NCBI GenBank assembly: GCA_038251625.1
Contig: JBBSBE010000041.1
Location: 1 to 29,590, forward strand
Origin: JBBQXK01 sp038251625
Lineage (GTDB): Bacteria; Pseudomonadota; Alphaproteobacteria; Rhodobacterales; Rhodobacteraceae
Direction: 5' to 3'
Length of the DNA: 29,590 bases
Made by a program: the position numbers and the translations under genes. The notes beneath the pieces are model-generated. The model made no database searches and was not told the origin of the DNA. It was given only the letters and a program-made list of their open reading frames with translations. This document shows, piece by piece, positions 15,667 to 23,423 of this stretch (its first letter is position 1; each line of letters starts with the position of its first letter).

Positions 15667-16398
15667 ATGCTCTCGCTTCTCCGGGGCCGCTACCGCGCCC
15701 GCACAGCCGAAACGCCCGAAGACATCGCCGCCGCCCAGGACCTGCGCGGCCTGACCTTCCGGGGCGGCACCCGTGATGCCGATGCCTTCGATGCGATCTG
15801 CACCCACATCCTGATCGAGGATACCCGCACCGGTGCGCTGGTCTGCTGCTTCCGCCTTCTGCCCCTCACCGATGGGGGCGAGATCGCGCGCAGCTATTCC
15901 GCCCAGTTCTACGATCTGGCGGCATTGACGGGATATGAAGGCCGGATGGTCGAGATGGGGCGGTTCTGCATCCACCCCGACAGCCGCGATGCCGATGTGC
16001 TGCGCGTGGCGTGGGGTGCGATGACGGCATGGGTGGACCGCGAGGGGATCGAGTTGCTGTTTGGCTGCTCGTCCTTCCATGGCACCGAGGCAGAGGATTA
16101 CCTCGATGCCTTCGCCATGCTGAAGGAACGCCACCTCGCCCCCAAACGCTGGTTGCCGCGCGTGAAGGCGCCGAATGTGTTCCGTTTTGCCCAAAAGCTG
16201 CGCCTGCGCAAACCTGACGCGAAACGCGCCATGCTGGGCATGCCGCCCCTCTTGCGCACCTACCTCATGATGGGTGGCTGGGTCAGCGATCACGCTGTGG
16301 TGGACCGCGATCTCAACACCCTTCACGTCTTTACCGGGCTCGAGATCCGCGCAATCCCGCCCGCCCGCGCACGCCTTCTGCGTGGCGTGGCGGGCTAG
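15667..16398 (+). CDS. olsB: L-ornithine N-alpha-acyltransferase OlsB (GNAT fold)
   Basis: A 243-residue GNAT acyltransferase of the OlsB/hemolysin-like group. It opens RYRARTAETPEDIAAAQDLRGLTF, contains a CRLLP-like turn (CFRLLPL), the core MVEMGRFCIHPDSRDADVLRVAW, FGCSSFHGTEAEDY, and ends with a YLMMGGWVSDHAVVD segment followed by DLNTLHVF. OlsB moves a 3-hydroxyacyl chain from ACP to ornithine to make lyso-ornithine lipid. ATG 15667 has AGGAG at 15654-15658. A possible promoter is TTGCGT (15594-15599), 17 bp, CATATG. The second acyltransferase gene olsA, often adjacent in related bacteria, is absent here: a peroxiredoxin gene on the other strand follows. Confidence 0.88.
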   Translation: MLSLLRGRYRARTAETPEDIAAAQDLRGLTFRGGTRDADAFDAICTHILIEDTRTGALVCCFRLLPLTDGGEIARSYSAQFYDLAALTGYEGRMVEMGRFCIHPDSRDADVLRVAWGAMTAWVDREGIELLFGCSSFHGTEAEDYLDAFAMLKERHLAPKRWLPRVKAPNVFRFAQKLRLRKPDAKRAMLGMPPLLRTYLMMGGWVSDHAVVDRDLNTLHVFTGLEIRAIPPARARLLRGVAG

Positions 16399-16407
16399 GG
16401 CGCGGCC

Positions 16408-16944
16408 TCAGACCGCCCCGGCGTATTCGCCCCGCGCCGGATACTCGTTCTTGATCGCGAAATCGAGCGCGCCCAGCAACTCGCTGAAATGGGGCCGCAC
16501 GAAGGGCATCGTCTGCACGCTCATGTAATAAAGCTTGCGCCCCGGCTGCACCATGAAAAGCCCGGGCTCCGAGAAAAGCGCAGGCTCCTCGATCCCGATC
16601 GAGGTCGTGCCGCGCGAGGTCGAGATATAAAGCCCCCACTCCCGCGCCAGACCAAGCGGCAGCCCGTACGCAAGGCGCAGCGCCGAAGCGCTGATCTTCT
16701 CCGCCATGCCCTGGGCCCGATCCTCGGTATCGGATGACACTGCCACCGTCGCCACGCCGCGGGCGGCAAATTCGGGCGTCAGCCGCTCCAACTCCTTCAG
16801 ATAGGTCGCGCAGATCGGGCAGTGCAGGCCCCGGTAGAAGCAGACCACCGTGCCCCGTTCGGCCGTCTCTGCCGACAGCGTGAACGTGCCACCGCCCAGA
16901 AGGGGCAGCGAAAGGTCGGGCGTGGTCTGGCGCGGCATCAGCAT
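16408..16944 (-). CDS. Peroxiredoxin-like family protein (AhpC/TSA)
   Basis: A 178-residue thioredoxin-fold protein. The peroxidatic cysteine is C42 in CFYRGLHCPICATYL, with C45 giving a CxxC arrangement; the usual peroxiredoxin Thr-x-x-Cys is replaced by the LHCPIC form seen in the AhpC/TSA-like branch. Later elements are VAVSSDTEDRAQG and a C-terminal region binding the active site. It probably reduces hydroperoxides in the cytoplasm; the electron donor is not evident. ATG 16944 has GGAGG seven bases upstream. It is divergent from an AraC regulator (88 bp between starts), which may control it. Confidence 0.88.
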   Translation of the reverse strand: MLMPRQTTPDLSLPLLGGGTFTLSAETAERGTVVCFYRGLHCPICATYLKELERLTPEFAARGVATVAVSSDTEDRAQGMAEKISASALRLAYGLPLGLAREWGLYISTSRGTTSIGIEEPALFSEPGLFMVQPGRKLYYMSVQTMPFVRPHFSELLGALDFAIKNEYPARGEYAGAV

Positions 16945-17032
16945 GGATCATCCTCCAAGGGGTTGCGGTGGGGTCCTGATTACCGCAGGATCGGCATGGA
17001 AAAGTTCCATAAACCCGGCAGATCGTCCCATC

Positions 17033-17734
17033 ATGCGCCTTGATCGCCTCGCCACCCTTCTGTCCGGCCTGACGGTCGAGGCTGCCGGTCCCACGGTGCC
17101 GGACGCCACGCTTACCCTGTCCGCCGATGGCCCCGACTTCCGCATCGCGAATACCGCAACCGCCCCGCTCTTTGCCGCACGCCTGCGGTGGGGCAGCGCC
17201 GCCCGCCGCCTTTGGGAGGCCGCACCTCCGCTTGTGACCACGCCCGGCACGGCCCTGCACGCGCTCGCCGGCCTCATCGTGGCCGAGGCGGCCACACCCC
17301 GCTGCGGCGCCGACGCACTCCTCATGGGATATGCCAAGGCGCTGGTCGTCCACCGCCTGCGACATGCCATCGAAGGGGGGGCTGCGCAGGGCGGCCTGCT
17401 CGCAGGCCTCGCCGACCCCCGCCTTGCCCGCGCGCTGACCGCCCTTCACGACGCGCCCGCAAGGCTCTGGCGGGCCGAAGACATGGCGGCAGAGGCGGGG
17501 ATGTCGCGCTCGGCCTTCCTGCGCGCCTTCACCGCCACCCTCGGCGAGCCGCCCGCCACCTATCTGCGCCGCTTCCGGCTTGACCGTGCGCGCAGCGACC
17601 TTGCGACGGGCGCCCGTGTGGCCGAGGTTGCACGCCGCTACGGCTACCGCTCGCCCGACGCCTTCACCCGCGCCTTTCGCAAGGCCGACGGCCTGGCGCC
17701 CTCTCGTGCAGCACAATCCTCGCGCAAGATCTGA
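17033..17734 (+). CDS. AraC family transcriptional regulator, short sensor domain
   Basis: A 233-residue regulator. The C-terminal 100 residues contain the two AraC helix-turn-helix motifs: WRAEDMAAEAGMSRSAFLRAFTATLGEPPATYL and VAEVARRYGYRSPDAFTRAFRKADGLAPS (each given in part). The N-terminal part (about 1-120) resembles the C-terminal half of the AraC-type cupin sensor, but is shorter than the 170-200 residues usual for that group (family length near 300). ATG 17033 is the only plausible start; no strong ribosome site is visible, and a purine-poor leader precedes it. The divergent peroxiredoxin gene is the likely target. Confidence 0.87.
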   Translation: MRLDRLATLLSGLTVEAAGPTVPDATLTLSADGPDFRIANTATAPLFAARLRWGSAARRLWEAAPPLVTTPGTALHALAGLIVAEAATPRCGADALLMGYAKALVVHRLRHAIEGGAAQGGLLAGLADPRLARALTALHDAPARLWRAEDMAAEAGMSRSAFLRAFTATLGEPPATYLRRFRLDRARSDLATGARVAEVARRYGYRSPDAFTRAFRKADGLAPSRAAQSSRKI

Positions 17735-17820
17735 AGATCAGGCCGCAAGCCCCTGCAGATGCAACTTCTTCTCTGCAAAAATATCCATCCGACACCACAA
17801 CCCGCAATGTCGGTGAAGGC

Positions 17821-19023
17821 TCATCCCTGCCGGGGAATCGTCTGCATCAACCAAAAAGACAGCGCCGCCAGCACCGCGATCCCCGTCGCCAGCGGCACGG
17901 GCGTCCCGTCGAACGCCAACCCCAGCGGCACCGCAATCGCCACCGCTGCGACGGTCGAGATTGCTCCCACCACCGAAGCGGCCATCCCCGCGATGTGCCC
18001 CACAGGTTCCAGCGCCAGCGCGTTAAGGTTGCCCATCGTCAGACCGGCCATGAAGAAGACGCCAATCGTCCAGATCAGATAGGCCGGAAAAGCCAGCATG
18101 TCGGGCCAAAGCCCCGCCGCCGTCATCACCGCCATCCCGCCCGACACGATCACCTGAACCCCCAGCGTCGCGGTGATCATCAGCCGCATGCCAAGCCGCA
18201 CCACCAGAGCGGCGTTCAAAAGGCTTGCCGTGCCTGCCACCAGTGCGATCACCGCAAACCAGCCGGGAAACTCCGCCCCCCGCCCAAACCCCTGATCAAA
18301 GATCGGCTGGGTCGAGGATAGCGTGGCGAACAGCGCACCGAAGACCAGCGATTGCACGATGATGGTCGTCACGATCACCCGGTTCGTCAGAACCTCCACC
18401 AGCGCGGCCCAGAGCGGCGCCAGCGCCAGCGGGCGGCGCGCATCGGGCGGCAGGGTTTCAGGCTGGCGCTGCATGAACCACACGATCGTGACCGCCGAAA
18501 ACGCAAGGAACGCGGGAAAGATGCCTCGCCAGCCTGCAACGGTGATGATCTGTTGGCCGATCAGGGGCGCGATGGCGGGCACAAGCGTGAAGATCATCAT
18601 CGCGAAGCTCACAACCCGCGCCATCTCGCGCCCCTTGTAAAGGTCGCGCACCATGGCAAGCGAGACGATCCTTGGCCCCGCCGCCCCGATGCCCTGCACA
18701 ACCCGCGCCAGCAACACCAGCTCCAGCGATGACGCAACCCACGCAAGCGCCGCCCCGATCACATAGAGGATGGCCCCGACCACGATGATGCGACGGCGCC
18801 CGAACGTGTCGGACAGAGGCCCGGCAAAGAACGTGCCGATGCCCATGCCAAGAACAAAGCTCGTGATGATCAACTGCGCCCGGTTCGGCGCCTCCGGCGT
18901 CAGTTCGGCGGCGATCTGGGGCAATGCAGGCAACATTGCGTCGATCGAAAACGCGATTGTCGCGAAAAGAACCGCGATCAGGGCGATGAATTCTGTCTGT
19001 CCGAGGGGCTTGGTGGGCGGCAT
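17821..19023 (-). CDS. Multidrug efflux MFS transporter, Bcr/CflA type
   Basis: A 400-residue major facilitator with 12 predicted helices. The start (EFIALIAVLFATIAFSIDAMLPALPQIA) and the motif-A loop GPLSDTFGRRRII, followed by RVVQGIGAAGPRIVSLAMVRDLY, are typical of the drug:H+ antiporter 1 branch that includes Bcr/CflA. It probably exports small toxic compounds; the substrate cannot be told from sequence. ATG 19023 has AAGGAG seven bases upstream. It is the last of five minus-strand genes (solute-binding protein to MFS) with gaps of 29-54 bp, so it may be part of one transcript. Confidence 0.9.
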   Translation of the reverse strand: MPPTKPLGQTEFIALIAVLFATIAFSIDAMLPALPQIAAELTPEAPNRAQLIITSFVLGMGIGTFFAGPLSDTFGRRRIIVVGAILYVIGAALAWVASSLELVLLARVVQGIGAAGPRIVSLAMVRDLYKGREMARVVSFAMMIFTLVPAIAPLIGQQIITVAGWRGIFPAFLAFSAVTIVWFMQRQPETLPPDARRPLALAPLWAALVEVLTNRVIVTTIIVQSLVFGALFATLSSTQPIFDQGFGRGAEFPGWFAVIALVAGTASLLNAALVVRLGMRLMITATLGVQVIVSGGMAVMTAAGLWPDMLAFPAYLIWTIGVFFMAGLTMGNLNALALEPVGHIAGMAASVVGAISTVAAVAIAVPLGLAFDGTPVPLATGIAVLAALSFWLMQTIPRQG

Positions 19024-19077
19024 GGAATGCTCCTTCGCGGCGCCGCTATCACGCCCGGCCCGAACCCGCCAGCGCCG

Positions 19078-19731
19078 CTATTGCGCCGCCGACGCCGTCT
19101 CCGCGATCTCGTCGATCACGGTCTGCCAGGTTTCCACCGGCTGCGCGCCCGACATGAAGTAGCGCCGGTCGATCAGGAACCCCGGCACCCCCGTCAGCCC
19201 CTTGCGGCGCGCGTCGGCATCGCGCGCGGCCATATCCTCGCGGTCGGCCTCGCCTTCCAGTAGGCGCGCGACCATGGCCGCATCCATCCCGGCCCGTCCC
19301 GCCACATCGGCCAGCACCTCTGCCGATCCGATGTCGCGCCCCTCGCGGAAATAGGCCCGCATCAGCGCGGCCTTCACCGCATGCTGCCGCCCCTCAAGAC
19401 CCGCCCAGTGGATCACCCTGTGCGCGTCCAGCGTGTTCGGCGTCCGCTCGATCCTGGCAAAGTCGATGTCCAGTCCCGCAGCCTTTGCCGCCTCTTCGAT
19501 CCGCGCATAGACCTGCACCGCCTGCGCCTTGCCGCCGAACTTCGTCTCCAGATACCAGCGCCGGTCGACGCCTTCGCGCGGCATGTCGGGGTTCAACTGG
19601 AACGGATGCCATTCGATCTGAAACGGATGATCGGGGCGGCTTTCCAGCGCGCGGTCAAGGTTCGCCTTGCCGATGTAGCACCACGGGCAGATCGGATCGG
19701 AAAAGATGTCGAGGCGGACAGCGGCGGCCAT
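19078..19731 (-). CDS. DsbA family oxidoreductase, FrnE-like
   Basis: A 217-residue thioredoxin-fold protein with the DsbA-type alpha insertion. The active site is C15-P-W-C18 (FSDPICPWCYIGK), followed by FQLNPDMPREGVDRR, TPNTLDAHRVIHWA and the cis-Pro loop TGVPGFLID. These are features of the FrnE/2-hydroxychromene-2-carboxylate isomerase-like cytoplasmic branch; there is no signal peptide, so it is not the DsbB partner in the periplasm. ATG 19731 has AAGGAG seven bases upstream and is chosen over a longer frame. It lies 43 bp after the CoA ligase gene and 54 bp before the MFS gene, same strand. Confidence 0.9.
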   Translation of the reverse strand: MAAAVRLDIFSDPICPWCYIGKANLDRALESRPDHPFQIEWHPFQLNPDMPREGVDRRWYLETKFGGKAQAVQVYARIEEAAKAAGLDIDFARIERTPNTLDAHRVIHWAGLEGRQHAVKAALMRAYFREGRDIGSAEVLADVAGRAGMDAAMVARLLEGEADREDMAARDADARRKGLTGVPGFLIDRRYFMSGAQPVETWQTVIDEIAETASAAQ

Positions 19732-19755
19732 GGCGGGCTCCTTTCGGGCGGGCAG

Positions 19756-19778
19756 GTAGGGTGGGTGACCCACCCTAC
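19756..19778. repeat. Perfect GTAGGGTGGGT palindrome (REP-like)
   Basis: GTAGGGTGGGT, a central G, then ACCCACCCTAC: an 11-bp perfect inverted repeat with a one-base centre. It lies in the 43-bp gap before the DsbA-like gene and includes the TAG stop of the CoA ligase gene (19777-19775 on the minus strand). It resembles the short palindromes dispersed between genes in many proteobacterial chromosomes; I see only this copy in the window. Confidence 0.7.
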
Positions 19779-21304
19779 GTTCGGGGCGGGCTCTCGGCGA
19801 TCATCGCGCGCACGGCCTTGCGGTTCAGCTTGCCGTTCGCGGTGCGGGGCAGGGCGGAAAGATACAGAAAAAGTCGCGGCTGCTTGTAGCGGGCCAGCCG
19901 CGTTTCTGCAAATGCCGCCAGTGCCGCCTCACCAATCGGTGAAGGCCCCGCATAGGCCAGCGCAATCACCCGCACACCGGGACGCACCTCTTGCTCCACC
20001 GCCGCGCAATCGCCAAGCCCCGGCATCGCGCCAAAGGCCGCCTCGATCTCCAGCGGCGAGACACGAAAGCCGCCCGCGTTCAGCATGTCGTCGGCCCGCC
20101 CCAGATAGGTGATGGCACCGTCTGCGCCCATCGACACCATATCGCCGGTCAGAAACCAGTCGCCACCCGTCCGCGCAGCCCCGGTCGCATCATCGCCGAG
20201 ATAGCCCATGAACATCCCCGGATCGCCACGGTCCACGCCCAGCATACCGCCCATGCCACGCGCGACGGGCACGCCCTCGGGCGACAGGACCGCCACCCGT
20301 CGCCCGGGCTGCGCATAGCCCGCCGTCCCCTCGGGCGCCGGGCGCGCCGGACTGCCCGAGATGAAGGTCGAACACTCGCTCATCCCCAGGGCCTCGTGCA
20401 GATCCGTCCCCGTCGCCGCGCGCCACGCATCGCGCAGCGCCGGCGACAGGCTTTCCCCCGCCGCAAGCCCGTGGCGCAGGCGTGGCAAAGGCGGCATCCC
20501 CGCCCGCAGCATCTGGCGAAAGACACCCGGCGCAGCGGCCAGGATCGTCGCGTCGAAGCGCCGCGCCAGCAGCACCAGTTGCCCCACCTCCACCCCCGCC
20601 ACCGGCACCAGCGCGGTTGCCCCCGCCACCCACGGATCCATCAGCCCGGCTCCCAGCGTGTAGGTCCAGTTAAGCGCACCGGCGTGCAGCATCCGGTCAC
20701 CCACAACCAACCCCTCCCACCCGTCGCGCATCATCGCGCGGGCAAGGATGGCGCGGTGCGCATGCGCCACGGCCAAGGGCCGCCCCGAGGTGCCAGAGGT
20801 GAAAACGGCATAGGCCAACCGGTCGGCAGGCCCCATCGCCCAGTCGCAGGGCGGCAATTCCGCCATCGCAGCGATGCGGTCGGCGCACAGCACGGGGCAG
20901 GGCGGGGCCGCGGGCAGCGCCAGACCGGCCCCCGCCACGATCAGCCGCGGCGCGATTACCGGGATCAGCCGCGCCACCTCGCCTTCGGTCAGACCAGCAG
21001 CCGTCGGCACCGGCACAATCCCGGCGGCAATCGCCCCCAGAAAGACCAGTGGAAACTCCACCGCATTGCCGACCCGCATCAGGATACGGTCGCCCGGCGA
21101 AAGGCCCGCGCGCAACAGACCCGTGCCCACACCGCGCACCGCAGCCTCTAGCCGGGCATAGCTCCACCGCTCGGCGCCTTGGGGCCGCAACAGCTGCAAC
21201 GCCACGCGGTCAGGCCAGCGTGCCGCCCCTGCCAGCACATGGGCGGCAAGGTTCATCCGGTCAGGAACAGGAGGCGGCGCACCCTCGGCGGTGATCGACA
21301 GCAT
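19775..21304 (-). CDS. AMP-binding acyl/aryl-CoA ligase
   Basis: A 509-residue member of the adenylate-forming superfamily. The phosphate-binding A3 loop is at 165-176 (YAVFTSGTSGRP), continuing PLAVAH, so the usual Lys after Pro is a Leu. Other motifs are LNWTYTLGAGLMDPW, EALGMSECSTFISG (A5), WFLTGDM (A7), YLGRADDMLNAGGFRVSP (A8) and the catalytic C-terminal K492 in TANGKLNRKAV (A10). The overall pattern resembles benzoate-CoA ligase and related acyl-CoA synthetases; the acid substrate is unknown. ATG 21304 has no strong ribosome site, and the internal ATG at 21256 has none either. It lies 45 bp after the entericidin gene on the same strand. Confidence 0.88.
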   Translation of the reverse strand: MLSITAEGAPPPVPDRMNLAAHVLAGAARWPDRVALQLLRPQGAERWSYARLEAAVRGVGTGLLRAGLSPGDRILMRVGNAVEFPLVFLGAIAAGIVPVPTAAGLTEGEVARLIPVIAPRLIVAGAGLALPAAPPCPVLCADRIAAMAELPPCDWAMGPADRLAYAVFTSGTSGRPLAVAHAHRAILARAMMRDGWEGLVVGDRMLHAGALNWTYTLGAGLMDPWVAGATALVPVAGVEVGQLVLLARRFDATILAAAPGVFRQMLRAGMPPLPRLRHGLAAGESLSPALRDAWRAATGTDLHEALGMSECSTFISGSPARPAPEGTAGYAQPGRRVAVLSPEGVPVARGMGGMLGVDRGDPGMFMGYLGDDATGAARTGGDWFLTGDMVSMGADGAITYLGRADDMLNAGGFRVSPLEIEAAFGAMPGLGDCAAVEQEVRPGVRVIALAYAGPSPIGEAALAAFAETRLARYKQPRLFLYLSALPRTANGKLNRKAVRAMIAESPPRT

Positions 21305-21349
21305 CCGCCCAGCTATCCGGGCTTCACGCCAAAGCGCAAGCCAGCCGCG

Positions 21350-21463
21350 CTAGAACCAGCTCGCCACCCGGTTCGACGCGCCCGATATATCCCGCCCGAT
21401 GCCATCCACCGTACCGCACCCTGCCAGCGCCACCAGCGCCAGCCCCAAGATCATTGTCCGCAT
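21350..21463 (-). CDS. Entericidin A/B family small lipoprotein
   Basis: A 37-residue gene, easily missed because of its size. It starts MRTMILGLALVALAGC: a short charged start, a hydrophobic core and lipobox LAGC (C16). The mature part GTVDGIGRDISGASNRVASWF matches the entericidin pattern (N/GTVxGxGxDI), small bacteriolytic-antidote-type lipoproteins of E. coli. ATG 21463 has GAGG six bases upstream. It lies 29 bp after the solute-binding protein gene and 45 bp before the CoA ligase gene. A second entericidin (toxin/antidote pair) is not seen next to it. Its role outside enterobacteria is unknown. Confidence 0.85.
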   Translation of the reverse strand: MRTMILGLALVALAGCGTVDGIGRDISGASNRVASWF

Positions 21464-21492
21464 TGCCTGCCTCGTCTTCGTTTCTTTTTTGC

Positions 21493-23310
21493 TCAGTCCG
21501 CCTGATACCACCAGACGTCCGGCTGGAACCCGATCCAGTCTCCATAGATCGGAATGTAGTCAGGATACCGCAATTCCCGCCGATGCGCGAGCCGCGAGAC
21601 ATCCGAATACCAAATCGGTACAACATAGCGGCCCGCCGTCAACACCCGGTCCAGCGCGCGCGTCGCGGCAAGGAAGTCCGCGCGGTTCTTTGCGGTCAGC
21701 ATCGTGTCGATCATCGCATCGGCCGCGCGCGATGTGATGCCCGCCCAGTTGCGCGAACCCTGCACCTCCGCCGCCGCCGAACCCCAGTAAAGCGACTGTT
21801 CATTCCCGGGGCTGAGCGAGACGGACCTGATGTAATGCGTCATGTCGAAATCGAACTTGCCCGTCCGCTCCACATACTGCGCGGCATCGACCGTGGTGAT
21901 GCGCACGTCCATCCCCAATCGCTTCAGCGCCTCGACATAGATGCTGGCCACCGCGATCAGGTCGTCAGATCCGTTCTGCAACAGGATCTCGAAGGCAAAG
22001 GGCGCACCCGCCCCATTGACCAGACGCCCGTCCACCACCTGCCAGCCTGCATCCTCCAAAAGCCGCGTGGCGGCGCGTATGCCCTTGCGGTTGGCCTCTG
22101 TCCCGTCCGACACGGGCAGCGCATAGCCCTCCATCGTGCCCGGCACGAGCTCGGCCTTGAACGGCGCCAGCAACATCGCCTCGGCCTCGGGCGCAGGCGT
22201 CCCCGGCGTCATCCCAAGCTCGGAATTCGAGAAATAGCTCGTGATCCGGGGCAGGGCGCCCCCGTTCAGTGTCTGGTTCACAAGCTCGAAGTTGAACGCC
22301 TGAATCATCGCCTCGCGCACCCGCCAGTCGGCAAAGATCGCACGGCGCGTGTTCATCGCCAGCCCCTCGATGCCCGACGGGCGCTTGTGGGGGATCTCGG
22401 ATTTCACGACCTGGCCCAGCGTGACCGCCGGAAATTCATAGCTTCCGGCCCATTTCGCGGGGTTCGTCTCCCGGTAGCTGGTGATCACACCGCCCTTGAA
22501 CGCCTCGAACAGCACGCCCCCATCACCGAAGTAATCGGTGCGTACCTCGTCGAAATTCTGCTGGCCCCGGTTGAACGGCAGATCGCGCCCCCACCAATCG
22601 GGGTTACGCTCAAAGGTGATGTAGCGCCCCGCCTCATAGGTGCCCACCGTATAAGGCCCCGATCCGATGGGGGCCTCCAGCGTGGATGCGGTGAAATCCT
22701 TGCCCTCCCACTGCGCCCTCTTCAGAATCGGGCGCAGACCAAGGATCAGCGGCAATTCGCGGTCTTGCGCGTTAAAGTCAAAGCGCACCGAACGCGGGCC
22801 GGTCACCGTGGTCGCCCCCACCTTGGCCCATGCGGCGGCGTAGCGCGGGTTGCCTTCGACCCCCAGCTTTTCGAACGACCAGATCACATCGTCCACCGTC
22901 ACCGGTGACCCGTCAGAGAATCTCGCGCTTTCACGCAATGTAAACTCCACGTAGCTTCGCGCCTCGTCGGTATCGACCGATTCGGCCAGAAGGCCGTAAA
23001 GCGTGAACGGTTCATCGTAGCTTCGCCCCATGAGGGACTCGACCGTCAGCGCAGCCAGGCTGGATGGCGCCCGGCCCTTCACGATGAAGGGGTTCAGCGA
23101 ATCAAATCCCCCAGGTTCGCCGAAAACGATCCGTCCGCCCTTGGGCGCATCCGGGTTTACATAGGGTAACGACACAAAATCGGGTGGAAGAGCGGGCTCG
23201 CCATACATAGCTATGCCGTGCCTTGGCTCGGCCAACGCACCCGTGGCCCACAGGCCCATGATGAACATGGCACCAAGCCACGCCCGTTTCGGCAAACACT
23301 GCATCCTCAT
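21493..23310 (-). CDS. ABC transporter solute-binding protein, family 5 (YejA-like)
   Basis: A 605-residue periplasmic binding protein. A Sec signal peptide is evident (hydrophobic GAMFIMGLWATG, cleavage after GALA/E). The mature start HGIAMYGEPALPPDFVSLPYVNPDAPKGG and FGEPGGFDSLNPFIVKG is that of the YejA/oligopeptide (microcin C) group; later text includes FTLRESARFSDGSPVTVDDV, GSGPYTVGTYEAGRYITFERNPDWWG and LNTRRAIFADWRVREAM-type helix (here MNTRRAIFADWRVREAM). ATG 23310 has AGGAG ten bases upstream; ATG 23304 is an alternative. The permease and ATPase genes expected downstream (yejB/E/F) are not in the window: an entericidin gene follows after 29 bp. The likely ligands are peptides. Confidence 0.92.
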   Translation of the reverse strand: MRMQCLPKRAWLGAMFIMGLWATGALAEPRHGIAMYGEPALPPDFVSLPYVNPDAPKGGRIVFGEPGGFDSLNPFIVKGRAPSSLAALTVESLMGRSYDEPFTLYGLLAESVDTDEARSYVEFTLRESARFSDGSPVTVDDVIWSFEKLGVEGNPRYAAAWAKVGATTVTGPRSVRFDFNAQDRELPLILGLRPILKRAQWEGKDFTASTLEAPIGSGPYTVGTYEAGRYITFERNPDWWGRDLPFNRGQQNFDEVRTDYFGDGGVLFEAFKGGVITSYRETNPAKWAGSYEFPAVTLGQVVKSEIPHKRPSGIEGLAMNTRRAIFADWRVREAMIQAFNFELVNQTLNGGALPRITSYFSNSELGMTPGTPAPEAEAMLLAPFKAELVPGTMEGYALPVSDGTEANRKGIRAATRLLEDAGWQVVDGRLVNGAGAPFAFEILLQNGSDDLIAVASIYVEALKRLGMDVRITTVDAAQYVERTGKFDFDMTHYIRSVSLSPGNEQSLYWGSAAAEVQGSRNWAGITSRAADAMIDTMLTAKNRADFLAATRALDRVLTAGRYVVPIWYSDVSRLAHRRELRYPDYIPIYGDWIGFQPDVWWYQAD

Positions 23311-23388
23311 CGCGGCAACTCTCCTGCGGTGCCTTGCGTTCCTGCGGGCGAGCGTACGGGTGCCCCCCAGCATTATCAAACTTTTATC

Positions 23389-23417
23389 TTGGCCACCGCG
23401 AACGGACGGCGTATAAC
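23389..23417 (+). promoter_or_regulatory. Promoter of the candidate small RNA
   Basis: TTGGCC (23389-23394), exactly 17 bp, TATAAC (23412-23417). The -10 matches five of six consensus bases and the -35 three to four. Expected transcription start near 23424. It points towards the terminator at 23471-23500 and bdhA. Confidence 0.6.
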
Positions 23418-23423
23418 ACCCTC

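Noticed and set aside
16331..17716. 461-codon minus-strand frame covering the AraC and peroxiredoxin genes
   Set aside because: It spans two real genes on different strands and has low-complexity Gly/Arg-rich translation.
17740..17790. TGCAGA/TCTGCA stem between the AraC and MFS genes as a bidirectional terminator
   Set aside because: The stem is six bases with a 12-base loop, and the following run is A rather than T on the plus strand; the minus-strand order is wrong too.
21454..22908. 484-codon plus-strand open frame opposite the solute-binding protein gene
   Set aside because: It is a shadow of a gene with clear signal peptide and family motifs; its own translation shows no domain and Arg/His-rich text.
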